A stretch of DNA of 24,225 bases from Geobacter sp. UBA2189 (GCA_002328035.1 DCVL01000052.1:1-24225); one strand, 5' to 3'; shown: positions 15,792-22,779, counted from the first letter of the stretch. Notes: generated by a model from the sequence alone, not told the origin. Numbers and translations: made by a program.

Positions 15792-17118
15792 CAACCGGCA
15801 GAATAATCTTCCGATCTATCTGATTGAAGATGATGATGACGTTCGCCGTGGGTGTGAACAGACCATTCAGCTCGCTGGTTTTACCGTCCGCTCGTTTACA
15901 TCTGCTGAAAGCGCAATAACTGCAATGAAAAACACACCACCTGCCGTTGTAGTCAGCGATGTGAGGCTCCCAGGCATTTCAGGTATGGAACTACTGGGTG
16001 AAATGCAAAATTATGACCGTGACATCCCACTCATTTTGATTACGGGTCATGGCGATGTGACGATGGCCGTTCAAGCCATGCGGCAGAATGCATATGATTT
16101 TATTGAAAAGCCGTTTCACTCTGAACGTCTGCTTGATGTTGTCAGGCGGGCGCTGGAAAAGCGGCATCTTGTTCTTGAGATTCGCCGGTTGCATGAACAA
16201 CTGGGTGACATGGTGACAATACCGCTGATCGGACACTCTGACGCAATCCAAAAGGTACGTCGATCTATCGCCGCCCTTGCCCCCACTGATGTTGATCTGC
16301 TGATCCTTGGAGAAACCGGTTCCGGTAAAGAGGTGGTTGCCCATGCTATCCATGCCTTGAGTGGCCGCACTGGTCCGTTTGTGGCGCTGAATTGCGGTGC
16401 ACTGCCGGAAAGCATCTTTGAAAGCGAGATGTTCGGTCACGAGTCAGGCGCCTTTACCGGAGCGATCAAAAAGCGGATCGGAAAGGTCGAGTATGCCCAG
16501 GGAGGAACGCTTTTTCTTGATGAGATCGAATCGATGCCATTGCAGTTACAGGTGAAACTGCTGCGTGTTCTGCAGGAACGCTGCGTGGAGCGGTTGGGCA
16601 GCAACGCTTCCATACCGGTTGATTGCCGCATCGTGGCGGCAACAAAGGTTGATCTGCAACGTTTGTCTGAGCAAGGCGGTTTTCGTGCCGACCTGTATTA
16701 TCGACTGAATGTGGTCACGATTGAACTCCCCCCGCTCAGGCAGCGTTCTGGTGACATTGCCCCGTTAATGGCTTACTTCATCTCACAGGCCTGCGCCCGT
16801 TTCAAGCGGGAACCGGTCAACTGGAATGAGCAGGATCTGCTCCGGTGGCAACAGCATGACTGGCCAGGGAATGTTCGTGAACTCAAGGCTGTCGCTGAGC
16901 GACTCTGCCTTGGCCTCAACGATTGTTTGGAACCGTCCAGAATGGTTACCACTTCCCTGGCATCGAAGGTAGAGATATACGAACGAGGTCTGATTCGTGA
17001 TGCGCTGAAAAGCACAAAAGGAAATGTGGCGGATGCAGCTGACCTACTCCAAATGCCCAGGAAGACACTCTATGACAAGCTAAACCGTCATGAACTGGAA
17101 CCAGAACAGTTCCGTTAG
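15778..17118 (+). CDS. Sigma-54-dependent response regulator, DctD/NtrC-like
   Basis: A 446-residue activator with all three NtrC-type domains. The receiver (11-125) has the acidic pocket EDDDD and phospho-acceptor Asp61. The AAA+ domain has Walker A GETGSGKE (178-185), the sigma-54 contact loop GAFTGA (224-229), Walker B GGTLFLDEI and an arginine-finger region. The C-terminal Fis-type HTH includes NVADAADLLQMPRKTLYDKL. I start at GTG 15778, because GGAGGAGG lies 8 nt upstream and the receiver begins soon after; the longer frame has an unrelated N-terminus within the kinase gene. It is the likely activator of the -24/-12 promoter at 11826-11842. Confidence 0.94.
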   Translation: MDNHNNRQNNLPIYLIEDDDDVRRGCEQTIQLAGFTVRSFTSAESAITAMKNTPPAVVVSDVRLPGISGMELLGEMQNYDRDIPLILITGHGDVTMAVQAMRQNAYDFIEKPFHSERLLDVVRRALEKRHLVLEIRRLHEQLGDMVTIPLIGHSDAIQKVRRSIAALAPTDVDLLILGETGSGKEVVAHAIHALSGRTGPFVALNCGALPESIFESEMFGHESGAFTGAIKKRIGKVEYAQGGTLFLDEIESMPLQLQVKLLRVLQERCVERLGSNASIPVDCRIVAATKVDLQRLSEQGGFRADLYYRLNVVTIELPPLRQRSGDIAPLMAYFISQACARFKREPVNWNEQDLLRWQQHDWPGNVRELKAVAERLCLGLNDCLEPSRMVTTSLASKVEIYERGLIRDALKSTKGNVADAADLLQMPRKTLYDKLNRHELEPEQFR

Positions 17119-17285
17119 GCAGTCTACAGGTAGCAGATCGTGCGCTTCTATATAACCAAAAACCTGTCTGGAATGTGTAATGGTGACAAATCAAAATTTA
17201 TCTGGTCTGTTTTCAAAGGATAGCTACCTGCCACTGGTGTCCTCGGGTTTTGAGCTGTAGCGAATCACAGCATCAACATGGCGAG

Positions 17286-17346
17286 AGCTGTTTTCAGAAA
17301 CAGAATTACTGCCTTAACGCCCCTTCAAGGGCTACAGCTACAGCCA
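17286..17346. repeat. Right copy of ~60-bp direct repeat (true 3' end of the GGGtGRT gene)
   Basis: Matches 11626-11688 in the same orientation. 41 of its 61 bases are the last codons and stop of the minus-strand GGGtGRT gene, and the remaining 20 are downstream noncoding sequence with a small hairpin (CTGTTT-TCAG-AAACAG at 17288-17303). The two copies bracket 5.6 kb. Confidence 0.9.
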
Positions 17347-18307
17347 CCGAAGCGCCAACCATCGGATTGTTGCCCATACCCAGAAATCCCATCATCTCAA
17401 CATGCGCCGGAACGGATGAAGAACCGGCAAACTGGGCGTCAGAGTGCATCCTGCCCATGGTGTCAGTCATGCCGTAGGATGCAGGTCCAGCGGCCATGTT
17501 ATCCGGATGCAACGTACGACCCGTACCACCCCCAGAGGCTACAGAGAAGTATTTTTTGCCCTGTTCGATACACTCTTTCTTGTAGGTACCGGCCACCGGA
17601 TGCTGGAATCGGGTTGGATTGGTGGAGTTACCGGTGATGGAAACATCCACTCCCTCGTGGTGATTTATGGCAACACCCTCCCGCACATCATCAGCACCGT
17701 AGCATCGCACCTTGGCATTTTCTCCCCTGGAGTAGGCGATCTCACGCACAATGGCCAGATCGCCGCTGGCATAATCAAATTGGGTCTGCACATATGTAAA
17801 GCCGTTGATACGGGAGATGATCTGAGCCGCATCCTTACCAAGGCCATTAAGAATCACTCGTAGCGGCTTTGTGCGAGCCTTGTTGGCTGATTTTGCCAGA
17901 CCGATGGCTCCTTCTGCAGCGGCAAAGGATTCGTGACCGGCAATAAAAGCAAAACAGCTGGTCTCTTCCAGCAACAACATTGAAGCCAGATTACCGTGCC
18001 CGATCCCTACCTTACGATCTTCAGCAACAGAACCAGGGATACAGAAGGCTTGCAACCCCTCTCCTAATGAACGGGCAATATCCACGGCCTTTGTTTCACC
18101 CTTTTTCAGGGCAATGGCCCCGCCCAGGATGTAGGCCCAGCAGGCGTTTTCAAAGCAGATCGGTTGAATCCCTTTGACAATGCTGTAAACATGCACTCCT
18201 TTTGCCTCACACAATGCACGGGCCTCCTCCAGAGAGACGATGCCGTACTGTTTCAACACAGCGGTAATCTTGTCAATCCTGCGTTCATATCCTTCAAACA
18301 TTGGCAT
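17306..18307 (-). CDS. GGGtGRT family protein, last gene of the fluoride operon
   Basis: A 333-residue cytoplasmic protein carrying the name-giving motif in VASGGGTGRTLHPDN at about residues 266-280. Other conserved-looking stretches are CIPGSVAEDRKVGIGHGN, FIAGHESFAAAEGAIG and HHEGVDVSITGNSTNPTRFQHP. It has no membrane segment or signal. The family has no established biochemical function. It pairs with the IscU-like gene 17 bp upstream, and such pairing suggests Fe-S or metal chemistry. GGGAGGA precedes the ATG. Nothing resembling a promoter or terminator separates it from crcB, so it should be induced by fluoride. Its 3' end is the right-hand direct repeat. Confidence 0.9.
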   Translation of the reverse strand: MPMFEGYERRIDKITAVLKQYGIVSLEEARALCEAKGVHVYSIVKGIQPICFENACWAYILGGAIALKKGETKAVDIARSLGEGLQAFCIPGSVAEDRKVGIGHGNLASMLLLEETSCFAFIAGHESFAAAEGAIGLAKSANKARTKPLRVILNGLGKDAAQIISRINGFTYVQTQFDYASGDLAIVREIAYSRGENAKVRCYGADDVREGVAINHHEGVDVSITGNSTNPTRFQHPVAGTYKKECIEQGKKYFSVASGGGTGRTLHPDNMAAGPASYGMTDTMGRMHSDAQFAGSSSVPAHVEMMGFLGMGNNPMVGASVAVAVALEGALRQ

Positions 18308-18324
18308 ATCAGGTTCCTCCCTGG

Positions 18325-19017
18325 TTATTCGTGCCGTGGGTTGATTGTGCGAGCTGCTTCCGAGAAACGTCCATAACTGGCGGTTGCCTTCTTGAGTGAT
18401 TCGTTGGCATCAATCCCATTCTGGATCATCTCCATCATCTTGCCAAGATGGACGAACTCATAGCCGATCACCTCACTATTGTCGTCCAGTGCCAGGCGGG
18501 TCACATACCCCTCAGCCATTTCCAGGTAACGCACCCCTTTGGCAACCGTGCCGTACATAGTGCCAATCTGGCTGCGCAAACCCTTGCCCAGATCTTCAAG
18601 ACCGGCACCGATTGGTAGACCACCTTCTGAAAAGGCGGTCTGGGAGCGACCGTAGACAATCTGGAGGAACAGTTCCCGCATGGCAGTATTGATGGCATCA
18701 CAGACCAGGTCTGTATTCAGTGCCTCCAGGATGGTCTTACCCGGCAGTATCTCGGCGGCCATCGCTGCTGAATGGGTCATACCTGAACAACCAAGGGTTT
18801 CTACCAAAGCCTCTTCAATGATGCCATCCTTCACATTAAGGGTCAGTTTACAGGCTCCCTGCTGCGGGGCGCACCAGCCCACCCCGTGTGTAAGAGCGGC
18901 AATATCCTTTATCTCTTTTGCCTGTGTCCATCTCCCTTCCTGTGGAATCGGCGCGGGACCGTGGTTGGGGCCTTTGGCTACGCAAGTCATCTTCTCAACT
19001 TCCTCCGAATAGAGCAT
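18325..19017 (-). CDS. IscU/NifU-N-like iron-sulfur scaffold protein
   Basis: A 230-residue protein with an IscU-like core at about 50-130. Three cysteines sit where scaffold ligands are expected: GACKLTLNVKDG, ETLGCSGMTHSAA and DLVCDAINTAM. The N-terminus adds VAKGPNHGPAPIP, and the C-terminal 100 residues form an extra domain not found in IscU. It is therefore a scaffold-like protein and not a standard IscU, and no IscS or IscA gene is nearby. It is placed between DUF190 and GGGtGRT in the fluoride-controlled operon (19 and 17 bp gaps). A perfect AGGAGGA site precedes the ATG. Confidence 0.85.
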   Translation of the reverse strand: MLYSEEVEKMTCVAKGPNHGPAPIPQEGRWTQAKEIKDIAALTHGVGWCAPQQGACKLTLNVKDGIIEEALVETLGCSGMTHSAAMAAEILPGKTILEALNTDLVCDAINTAMRELFLQIVYGRSQTAFSEGGLPIGAGLEDLGKGLRSQIGTMYGTVAKGVRYLEMAEGYVTRLALDDNSEVIGYEFVHLGKMMEMIQNGIDANESLKKATASYGRFSEAARTINPRHE

Positions 19018-19036
19018 CAGCTTCCTCCTGTATCGG

Positions 19037-19384
19037 TTAGTGCTTTCCGGGATCGTGTGTATAACGGATTACAGTTGCCTTCTCCAGGGTAATCATACCC
19101 CCCCCCATCATGGCGTCAATCTGAGGCATAATGCCGTTAATTTTTTCCTGAGAATCAACCACCTCAATGATAACAGGCATATCAGCCGACAGATCCAGCA
19201 GCTTCTGGGTATGATAAATCCGGTTGGCTCCAAATCCGCAGATACCGCGTAACACGCTAGCACCGGCAAACCCTTCCTTACGTAAAAGCTCCACCAAAGC
19301 TTCATAAAGCGGGCGATGGCCGTGACGATCGCCTTCACCTACAAAGATTCGCATCAATTGTTGTTCACCAATCAGTTTTGACAT
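19037..19384 (-). CDS. DUF190 (PII-like) protein
   Basis: A 115-residue protein of the DUF190 family, which has a PII-like ferredoxin fold and often accompanies crcB. Recognised by QLMRIFVGEGDRHGHRPLYEAL near the start, the middle FAGASVLRGICGFGA and DMPVIIEVVDSQEKI. Its action is not known; a nucleotide- or ion-sensing regulator of the fluoride channel is a reasonable inference from the usual pairing. It lies 16 bp after crcB with a GGAGAG site. Confidence 0.92.
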   Translation of the reverse strand: MSKLIGEQQLMRIFVGEGDRHGHRPLYEALVELLRKEGFAGASVLRGICGFGANRIYHTQKLLDLSADMPVIIEVVDSQEKINGIMPQIDAMMGGGMITLEKATVIRYTHDPGKH

Positions 19385-19400
19385 GATTTCTCTCCTATAT

Positions 19401-19778
19401 TTAAGTTAGCGAACGAACCGTTACAATCCCCAGCCAGGTAAACAGCAGACAGACCACCACGCTGGCCATGATATTGGTGAATGCCATTACAAACTGTCCA
19501 TCTTCCAGTAGCTTGAAGGTTTCATAGCTGAAGGTTGAAAAGGTGGTTAAGCCTCCCATGAACCCGACCGTCAGACCGATTCGCAAGGTGTCTGGAATCA
19601 TTGTGCTCCGCATTCCCAGTTCCATAATCAATCCGATGAAATAGGCGCCGATGATGTTAACGGCAAAGGTGCCGAAGGGAAATGATCTCCCCAAAAGGTT
19701 ATAGACCCAACCGGAAAGGTAATAACGGGTAAGCCCCCCTCCGGCACAGAACAGGGCAATGGCAGCAGCTGTCTTCAT
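19401..19778 (-). CDS. crcB: Fluoride channel CrcB/Fluc
   Basis: A 125-residue inner-membrane fluoride exporter, active as an antiparallel dual-topology dimer. Four helices are visible. The family signatures are present: GGGLTRYYL near residue 13, GTFAVNIIGAYFIG with the pore Asn, and GFMGGLTTFSTFSYE with the phenylalanine track and central Na+-site loop. It is a full-length single gene, so it should form a homodimer. The first gene of the operon, preceded by a fluoride riboswitch and a good promoter. The RBS is TAGGAGAC before the ATG at 19778. Confidence 0.96.
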   Translation of the reverse strand: MKTAAAIALFCAGGGLTRYYLSGWVYNLLGRSFPFGTFAVNIIGAYFIGLIMELGMRSTMIPDTLRIGLTVGFMGGLTTFSTFSYETFKLLEDGQFVMAFTNIMASVVVCLLFTWLGIVTVRSLT

Positions 19779-19832
19779 AAATTTTGTCTCCTACGCAAAG
19801 TGTAGCCGAACTCCGGACATTGTCATCTCCCC

Positions 19833-19873
19833 GAAAAAGTAAAACTCCTGCCCTTGGGTTTTAGGGCAGGAGT
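19833..19873 (-). terminator. Riboswitch expression-platform terminator
   Basis: An 11-bp perfect stem (ACTCCTGCCCT, complement of 19863-19873, pairing with 19844-19854) with an 8-nt loop, followed on the minus strand by TTTTACTTTTT. Its 5' arm includes the CTCCTGC end of the aptamer, so pseudoknot formation on fluoride binding would block the terminator. Confidence 0.9.
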
Positions 19874-19917
19874 CATCAGCTTAGGCTAGCAAGCGGTTAT
19901 GGCGAACTCCATCGCCG
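19863..19917 (-). ncRNA. Fluoride riboswitch (crcB motif)
   Basis: On the minus strand the aptamer reads GGCGATGGAGTTCGCC, then ATAACCGC, then GCTGATGACTCCTGCC. These are the conserved crcB-motif elements in order and spacing. GGAG near the 5' end can pair with CTCC near the 3' end to form the fluoride-binding pseudoknot. The overlap with the following terminator predicts an ON switch: fluoride present, crcB operon transcribed. Confidence 0.95.
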
Positions 19918-19930
19918 TAAGGTTTTGGAA

Positions 19931-19959
19931 AGCATAATCTGCCGAATGCGGCTTGTCAA
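19931..19959 (-). promoter_or_regulatory. Promoter of the fluoride-responsive operon
   Basis: On the minus strand, a perfect TTGACA (19959-19954), a 17-bp spacer, then TATGCT (19936-19931), ending about 14 bp before the aptamer. Five of the six -35 bases lie inside the 20-bp direct repeat at 19955-19974. Confidence 0.75.
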
Positions 19960-19974
19960 ACGGTAAAACCTGCC
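19955..19974. repeat. 20-bp direct repeat, copy 1
   Basis: GTCAAACGGTAAAACCTGCC, identical to 21332-21351 and in the same orientation. It overlaps the crcB promoter's -35 element. The two copies bracket 1.36 kb of accessory genes and remnants. Confidence 0.85.
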
Positions 19975-20097
19975 GTACTGCTTACTGCCAACCGTATTTC
20001 CTGGCAGTCACTCCAAATGCGTTGACCGTCCCTCGGCTTGGGTGGTATCGTCACCACCACGGAAAAACAATCTCATGTTTTTTAAGGGAATTTGTTG

Positions 20098-20412
20098 ATG
20101 AACCGTAAAGACATTGCCATAGCCCGCAGCTTTAAGCAGCTTGTCCAACAACGGATACAGCCTCTGAGCGTTCGCGTATTCGGCTCTCGTGCCCGTGGTG
20201 ATGCCGCTGTTGATTCTGATCTGGATCTATTTGTGGTTGTAGAGCAGACAACCATCGATATTGAACGGTACATCAGTGATTGTGCCTGGGAAACAGGTTT
20301 TGCTCGGGATGTTGTTGTTGTGCCGGTTGTAGTCGCAAAGGACAGGATTGACGGAGCGCTCAAGGAATCCGTTTTCATCCGTAATGTGTACCGTGAAGGG
20401 ATTGAGGTATGA
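20098..20412 (+). CDS. MNT-type nucleotidyltransferase (MntA-like antitoxin)
   Basis: A 104-residue minimal nucleotidyltransferase. The active site GSRARGDAAVDSDLDL (residues 29-44) has Asp41 and Asp43 in SDLDL, with a third acidic residue in ARDVVVVPV. In known MNT/HEPN pairs this protein AMPylates and silences a HEPN RNase toxin. I start at ATG 20098, after AAGGGAA; the frame also allows TTG codons just before. Its stop overlaps the next start as ATGA, but that partner is cut short, so this antitoxin may be orphaned. Confidence 0.88.
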   Translation: MNRKDIAIARSFKQLVQQRIQPLSVRVFGSRARGDAAVDSDLDLFVVVEQTTIDIERYISDCAWETGFARDVVVVPVVVAKDRIDGALKESVFIRNVYREGIEV

Positions 20413-20525
20413 CCGGCAACAGAATAGACCTCATAGAATACCGGCTTTCCCAGGCGCGGGATTCCATCAGGGAGGCCGATGTCTGTGAGGAGAAAGAGCG
20501 GCCATGCATCCATCAGACGCAGTAA
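20409..20525 (+). pseudogene. Truncated HEPN-like partner of the nucleotidyltransferase
   Basis: A 38-codon frame that starts in an ATGA overlap with the nucleotidyltransferase gene. NRIDLIEYRLSQARDSIREAD matches the first helix of HEPN toxins, but the frame then changes character and stops. The rest of the domain, including the R-x4-6-H RNase motif, is missing. The break lies near 20495-20505, where a J-domain remnant begins. I infer a deletion fusing two gene fragments. Confidence 0.6.
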
Positions 20526-20662
20526 AGATACTATTTGGCGAAGCTGTTGATCTGCGGTGGGTTACCGCTGCCGAGGTAAAATCGTCTTTCCGGCGTCGGG
20601 TACGGTAGCATCATCCTGATGCGGCACAGGCGACAACACTAAGAGTCGGTTTAATATGGTGA
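20504..20662 (+). pseudogene. J-domain (DnaJ-like) remnant with in-frame amber codon
   Basis: From the ATG at 20504 the frame reads MHPSDAVKILFG, then AAEVKSSFRRRVR, as in the first two helices of a J domain. A TAG at 20606-20608 interrupts, and the same frame resumes at once with HHPDAAQA, which contains the diagnostic HPD. A second stop follows at 20660-20662. CAG changed to TAG is the simplest explanation. The remainder of the protein is absent. Confidence 0.55.
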
Positions 20663-20666
20663 CTTC

Positions 20667-21281
20667 ATGCCTAAAAACAATCTGTTTTGCATTTGCGTTC
20701 TGATAGTAGGTGTTCTCCACTTATCAGTAGTAACAGGCAGCGCATCCGAAGAAAACACGCGAATTACCGCAAGCAATTCCGGCCTCGGATGCCAAGAGGT
20801 CGCGGTGGGTGTTGTCCGGTTTGATCTCAGTTATCCTTTACTGGGCGGACTGGGGGGGTGGAGCAGAGGGGTGCCGAAAGTAAAAAAGATGGTTGGGGAA
20901 TTGTATATCTACAACCATCAGAAAAAGGAAGTTCTGCTTGTTGCGACCATTGATGCCCCTCGCAGATGGTCTGCAGATACCCGTTTCACGCTCTATCCCC
21001 GAATATTGCCGAATAAGGAACGGATATTCATGATCAGAGGGTGCCCTCCCGACAAACAGTTTTGCCAGGAAGCCCGGTATTACCGGCTTAACAAGAATGG
21101 GAAACCGGAAGAAATGAAAGATTGGCCGGAGGTAAGTGAAGAAGAGTCTCGCGGTTACAAAGAATGTACAGCGTATCAAACACAGGTGAATGGAAAACAA
21201 CGTGTAAGTATTGGTCCGACTGGCGGCCCGTGGCAGGCTGTAATGCTTCTGGATAACCATAAACTGGTTGCAGTTAAATAG
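20667..21281 (+). CDS. Secreted protein of unknown function
   Basis: A 204-residue protein with a Sec signal peptide: hydrophobic core, cleavage near TGSAS-EE. The mature part has four Cys after the signal (GLGCQEV, RGCPPDKQFC, KECTAYQ), which may form two disulfides, and beta-rich segments. I recognise no family. Its ribosome binding site is poor, and it lies in a scarred region between two 20-bp direct repeats, so it may be acquired cargo. The frame is full length with no internal defect. Confidence 0.65.
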   Translation: MPKNNLFCICVLIVGVLHLSVVTGSASEENTRITASNSGLGCQEVAVGVVRFDLSYPLLGGLGGWSRGVPKVKKMVGELYIYNHQKKEVLLVATIDAPRRWSADTRFTLYPRILPNKERIFMIRGCPPDKQFCQEARYYRLNKNGKPEEMKDWPEVSEEESRGYKECTAYQTQVNGKQRVSIGPTGGPWQAVMLLDNHKLVAVK

Positions 21282-21287
21282 GAGAAC

Positions 21288-21312
21288 CTCCGGTGTTGCT
21301 ACAGCATCGGAG
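21288..21312 (+). terminator. Possible hairpin after the secreted-protein gene
   Basis: CTCCGGTG (21288-21295) pairs with CATCGGAG (21305-21312) with one G-T pair. The sequence after it is A-rich, not T-rich, so termination on the plus strand is uncertain. Confidence 0.3.
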
Positions 21313-21331
21313 AAAATTAGGAGAAAATAAA

Positions 21332-21351
21332 GTCAAACGGTAAAACCTGCC
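21332..21351. repeat. 20-bp direct repeat, copy 2
   Basis: Identical to 19955-19974. It sits 10 bp past the 3' end of the DUF6398 fragment. The flanking sequences of the two copies do not match. Confidence 0.85.
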
Positions 21352-21361
21352 TTATCCCTAC

Positions 21362-21619
21362 TCAACGACGACCCGGAATGAACGGTATCAGCCCCCGCTC
21401 AAAGGCCTCTTCCTGTAACTCCATCGGCATTTTGCGGATATCCACGGCAAAGCCGTTCAGATTGAGCATCCAGACCAGCGGGTTGCTCTCCATTCTGCTC
21501 GGCAGCATCCAGCGCAAATCAAAATAGCTAATGTTCATCAACTTCTCAATACTCCTAACCTTTATGGTGGCAGTGCTCTTGCTGATACCGAACAGTTCGC
21601 ACAGCCTGCCAAGTTGCAT
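21362..21619 (-). pseudogene. C-terminal fragment of a DUF6398 protein
   Basis: 85 codons with the strong C-terminal signature of DUF6398: LCELFGISKSTATIKV, WMLPSRMESNPLVWML, GFAVDIRKMP and ERGLIPFIPG. Family members normally have another 70-90 residues before this point. Here the frame extends only 22 codons upstream of the Met (including QPPHMQLG, which also fits the family) before a TAG. The first half is therefore missing or out of frame. The function of the family is unknown. A short expressed form from the internal ATG cannot be ruled out. Confidence 0.65.
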
Positions 21620-21888
21620 GTGGGGGGGCTGGGTCGTTTTTGCCGTTGACAGCAGCCTTTTAATGGGTGACCCTTGTCTTCCTTCCTAACTCTTACGGTT
21701 CGGGGCCATAGTCTGCAATCCATAAAGTCAGCTCGCCTGTTTTGACGAACGGCTATAAGAGCCAAATTGAAAGGGAGTTCTCCTATTGACTTTTTGAACC
21801 TTAATGGCTATACAGCAAACTGTTTTAATAATTTCATTAAGTTAGCCAAATGGATCCGGTCGGCTCAATTCACAACAAGGGGGTTTTG

Positions 21889-22485
21889 ATGAAAACCTTA
21901 GTAAGTAGTTTGCTTTTGGTTATCTGTTTTTCCGTTTTTGCCTTTGCGGAAGGACAGGTTTTACCCAAACCGGATGTACTCGGTGAGGAAGAAGTTTTTA
22001 TGACAAAAGGTTTTTCAGATTTTGAAACCATCATTATCAACAATCTTGATATGGAACATGCGGAGTACGGGCGAGTAAATGACGAAGAAAGAGCAAAGAT
22101 TGAGTCAATGAAACCAATGCTCAATACAATATTTACTACAACTGTAGAGAGAGAACTGAAAGGTAAAAAACTCTTTAAAAACATAAAAATTAACGCAAAA
22201 CCTGAGGGAAACGAGCTGATATACAATGCGACCGTAAATGAATTTAATGCGGGAAGTCGTGCGCTTACCTTCTTTATTGGATTTGGTTCCGGCAAGGTAC
22301 ACGTCGTTATCACAGGTAAGTTCATCGATGCAAAAACCGGTAAAGAACTTGCCTCCTACAAGGATCAGGAGGCGGGTGGTTTTTTTGGTTCTCAGGATTT
22401 AAGCGGCTTTGAAGGAAAATTCCCGGCTTTTGTAGGGAGAATAGCTACTTTATCGACTGAATTTATTGAAAAGCTCTACAAATAA
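21889..22485 (+). CDS. Secreted DUF4410-like protein
   Basis: A 198-residue protein with a clear signal peptide (MKTLVSSLLLVICF, cleavage near AFAEG). The mature region resembles DUF4410: an early KGFSDFETIII strand, then VNEFNAGSRALTFFIGFGSGK, followed by GKFIDAKTGKELASY and a Gly-rich EAGGFFGSQD. Such proteins are periplasmic or envelope-associated, with no known activity. There is no lipobox Cys near the cleavage site. The ATG at 21889 follows AAGGGGG; the longer frame lacks a site. A hairpin terminator follows the stop. Confidence 0.75.
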   Translation: MKTLVSSLLLVICFSVFAFAEGQVLPKPDVLGEEEVFMTKGFSDFETIIINNLDMEHAEYGRVNDEERAKIESMKPMLNTIFTTTVERELKGKKLFKNIKINAKPEGNELIYNATVNEFNAGSRALTFFIGFGSGKVHVVITGKFIDAKTGKELASYKDQEAGGFFGSQDLSGFEGKFPAFVGRIATLSTEFIEKLYK

Positions 22486-22509
22486 GCCGTCAATGCTGAA
22501 CACGACTGT

Positions 22510-22550
22510 CCCCCAGAGCATTAACTCTGGGGGGTCAGCAATGGCTTTTT
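22510..22550 (+). terminator. Terminator after the DUF4410-like gene
   Basis: CCCCCAGAG (22510-22518) pairs perfectly with CTCTGGGGG (22525-22533), with a 6-nt loop; a TTTTT run follows at 22546-22550, a little far from the stem. It may also serve the minus-strand remnant on its other side. Confidence 0.6.
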
Positions 22551-22620
22551 ACAGTTGCCAGTTTGTACCTTTCATAGACTCAAGCTCCTTTACAACCTCG
22601 GGAGAAGCGAGAAGGAACGT
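22549..22620 (-). pseudogene. Tail of a lost minus-strand gene
   Basis: On the minus strand 23 codons read TFLLASPEVVKELESMKG and then TNWQL with a TAA at 22551-22549. The composition is that of a real protein end, followed by a terminator-type hairpin. The frame is cut by the inverted repeat at 22617. The family is not recognised. Confidence 0.35.
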
Positions 22621-22668
22621 TGTTGATTAGTTGATTAACTTGGCACTTAGTTGACTAATCAACAACGT
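22617..22668. repeat. 52-bp inverted repeat, REP/MITE-like
   Basis: Perfect 15-bp arms ACGTTGTTGATTAGT (22617-22631) and ACTAATCAACAACGT (22654-22668) around a 22-nt centre, which itself contains partly repeated TTGA/TTAG words. It lies exactly between two truncated gene tails that point away from it. It looks like a mobile palindromic element or a recombination scar. Confidence 0.7.
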
Positions 22669-22676
22669 CCCCTCAA

Positions 22677-22778
22677 GGTACCCCAGGCAAGATCCAGAAG
22701 TTTAAACTGCGGGAGATGGCGATCAAGGAGCTGCATCTGGAAGAAGATGCGGAAGCAGCATCTCAATTCACCATTTCC
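22677..22778 (+). pseudogene. 3' remnant of an AMP-dependent acyl-CoA synthetase
   Basis: The frame reads GTPGKIQKFKLREMAIKEL and then HLEEDAEAA. This is the extreme C-terminal motif of AMP-binding ligases (usually TGKIQKxxLRE), including the catalytic lysine of the A10 motif. Everything upstream is gone: the frame meets the inverted repeat at 22668. A perfect 12-bp hairpin follows, probably the old terminator. Confidence 0.6.
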
Positions 22779-22779
22779 A

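Noticed and set aside
20082..20513. A 143-codon minus-strand frame
   Set aside because: It is antisense to the nucleotidyltransferase, whose active-site motif and ATGA-coupled partner show the true strand.
21562..21765. A 67-codon minus-strand frame overlapping the DUF6398 fragment
   Set aside because: Its overlap is out of frame with the recognised domain and its sequence matches nothing I know; it may contain the frameshifted upstream part but I could not support this.
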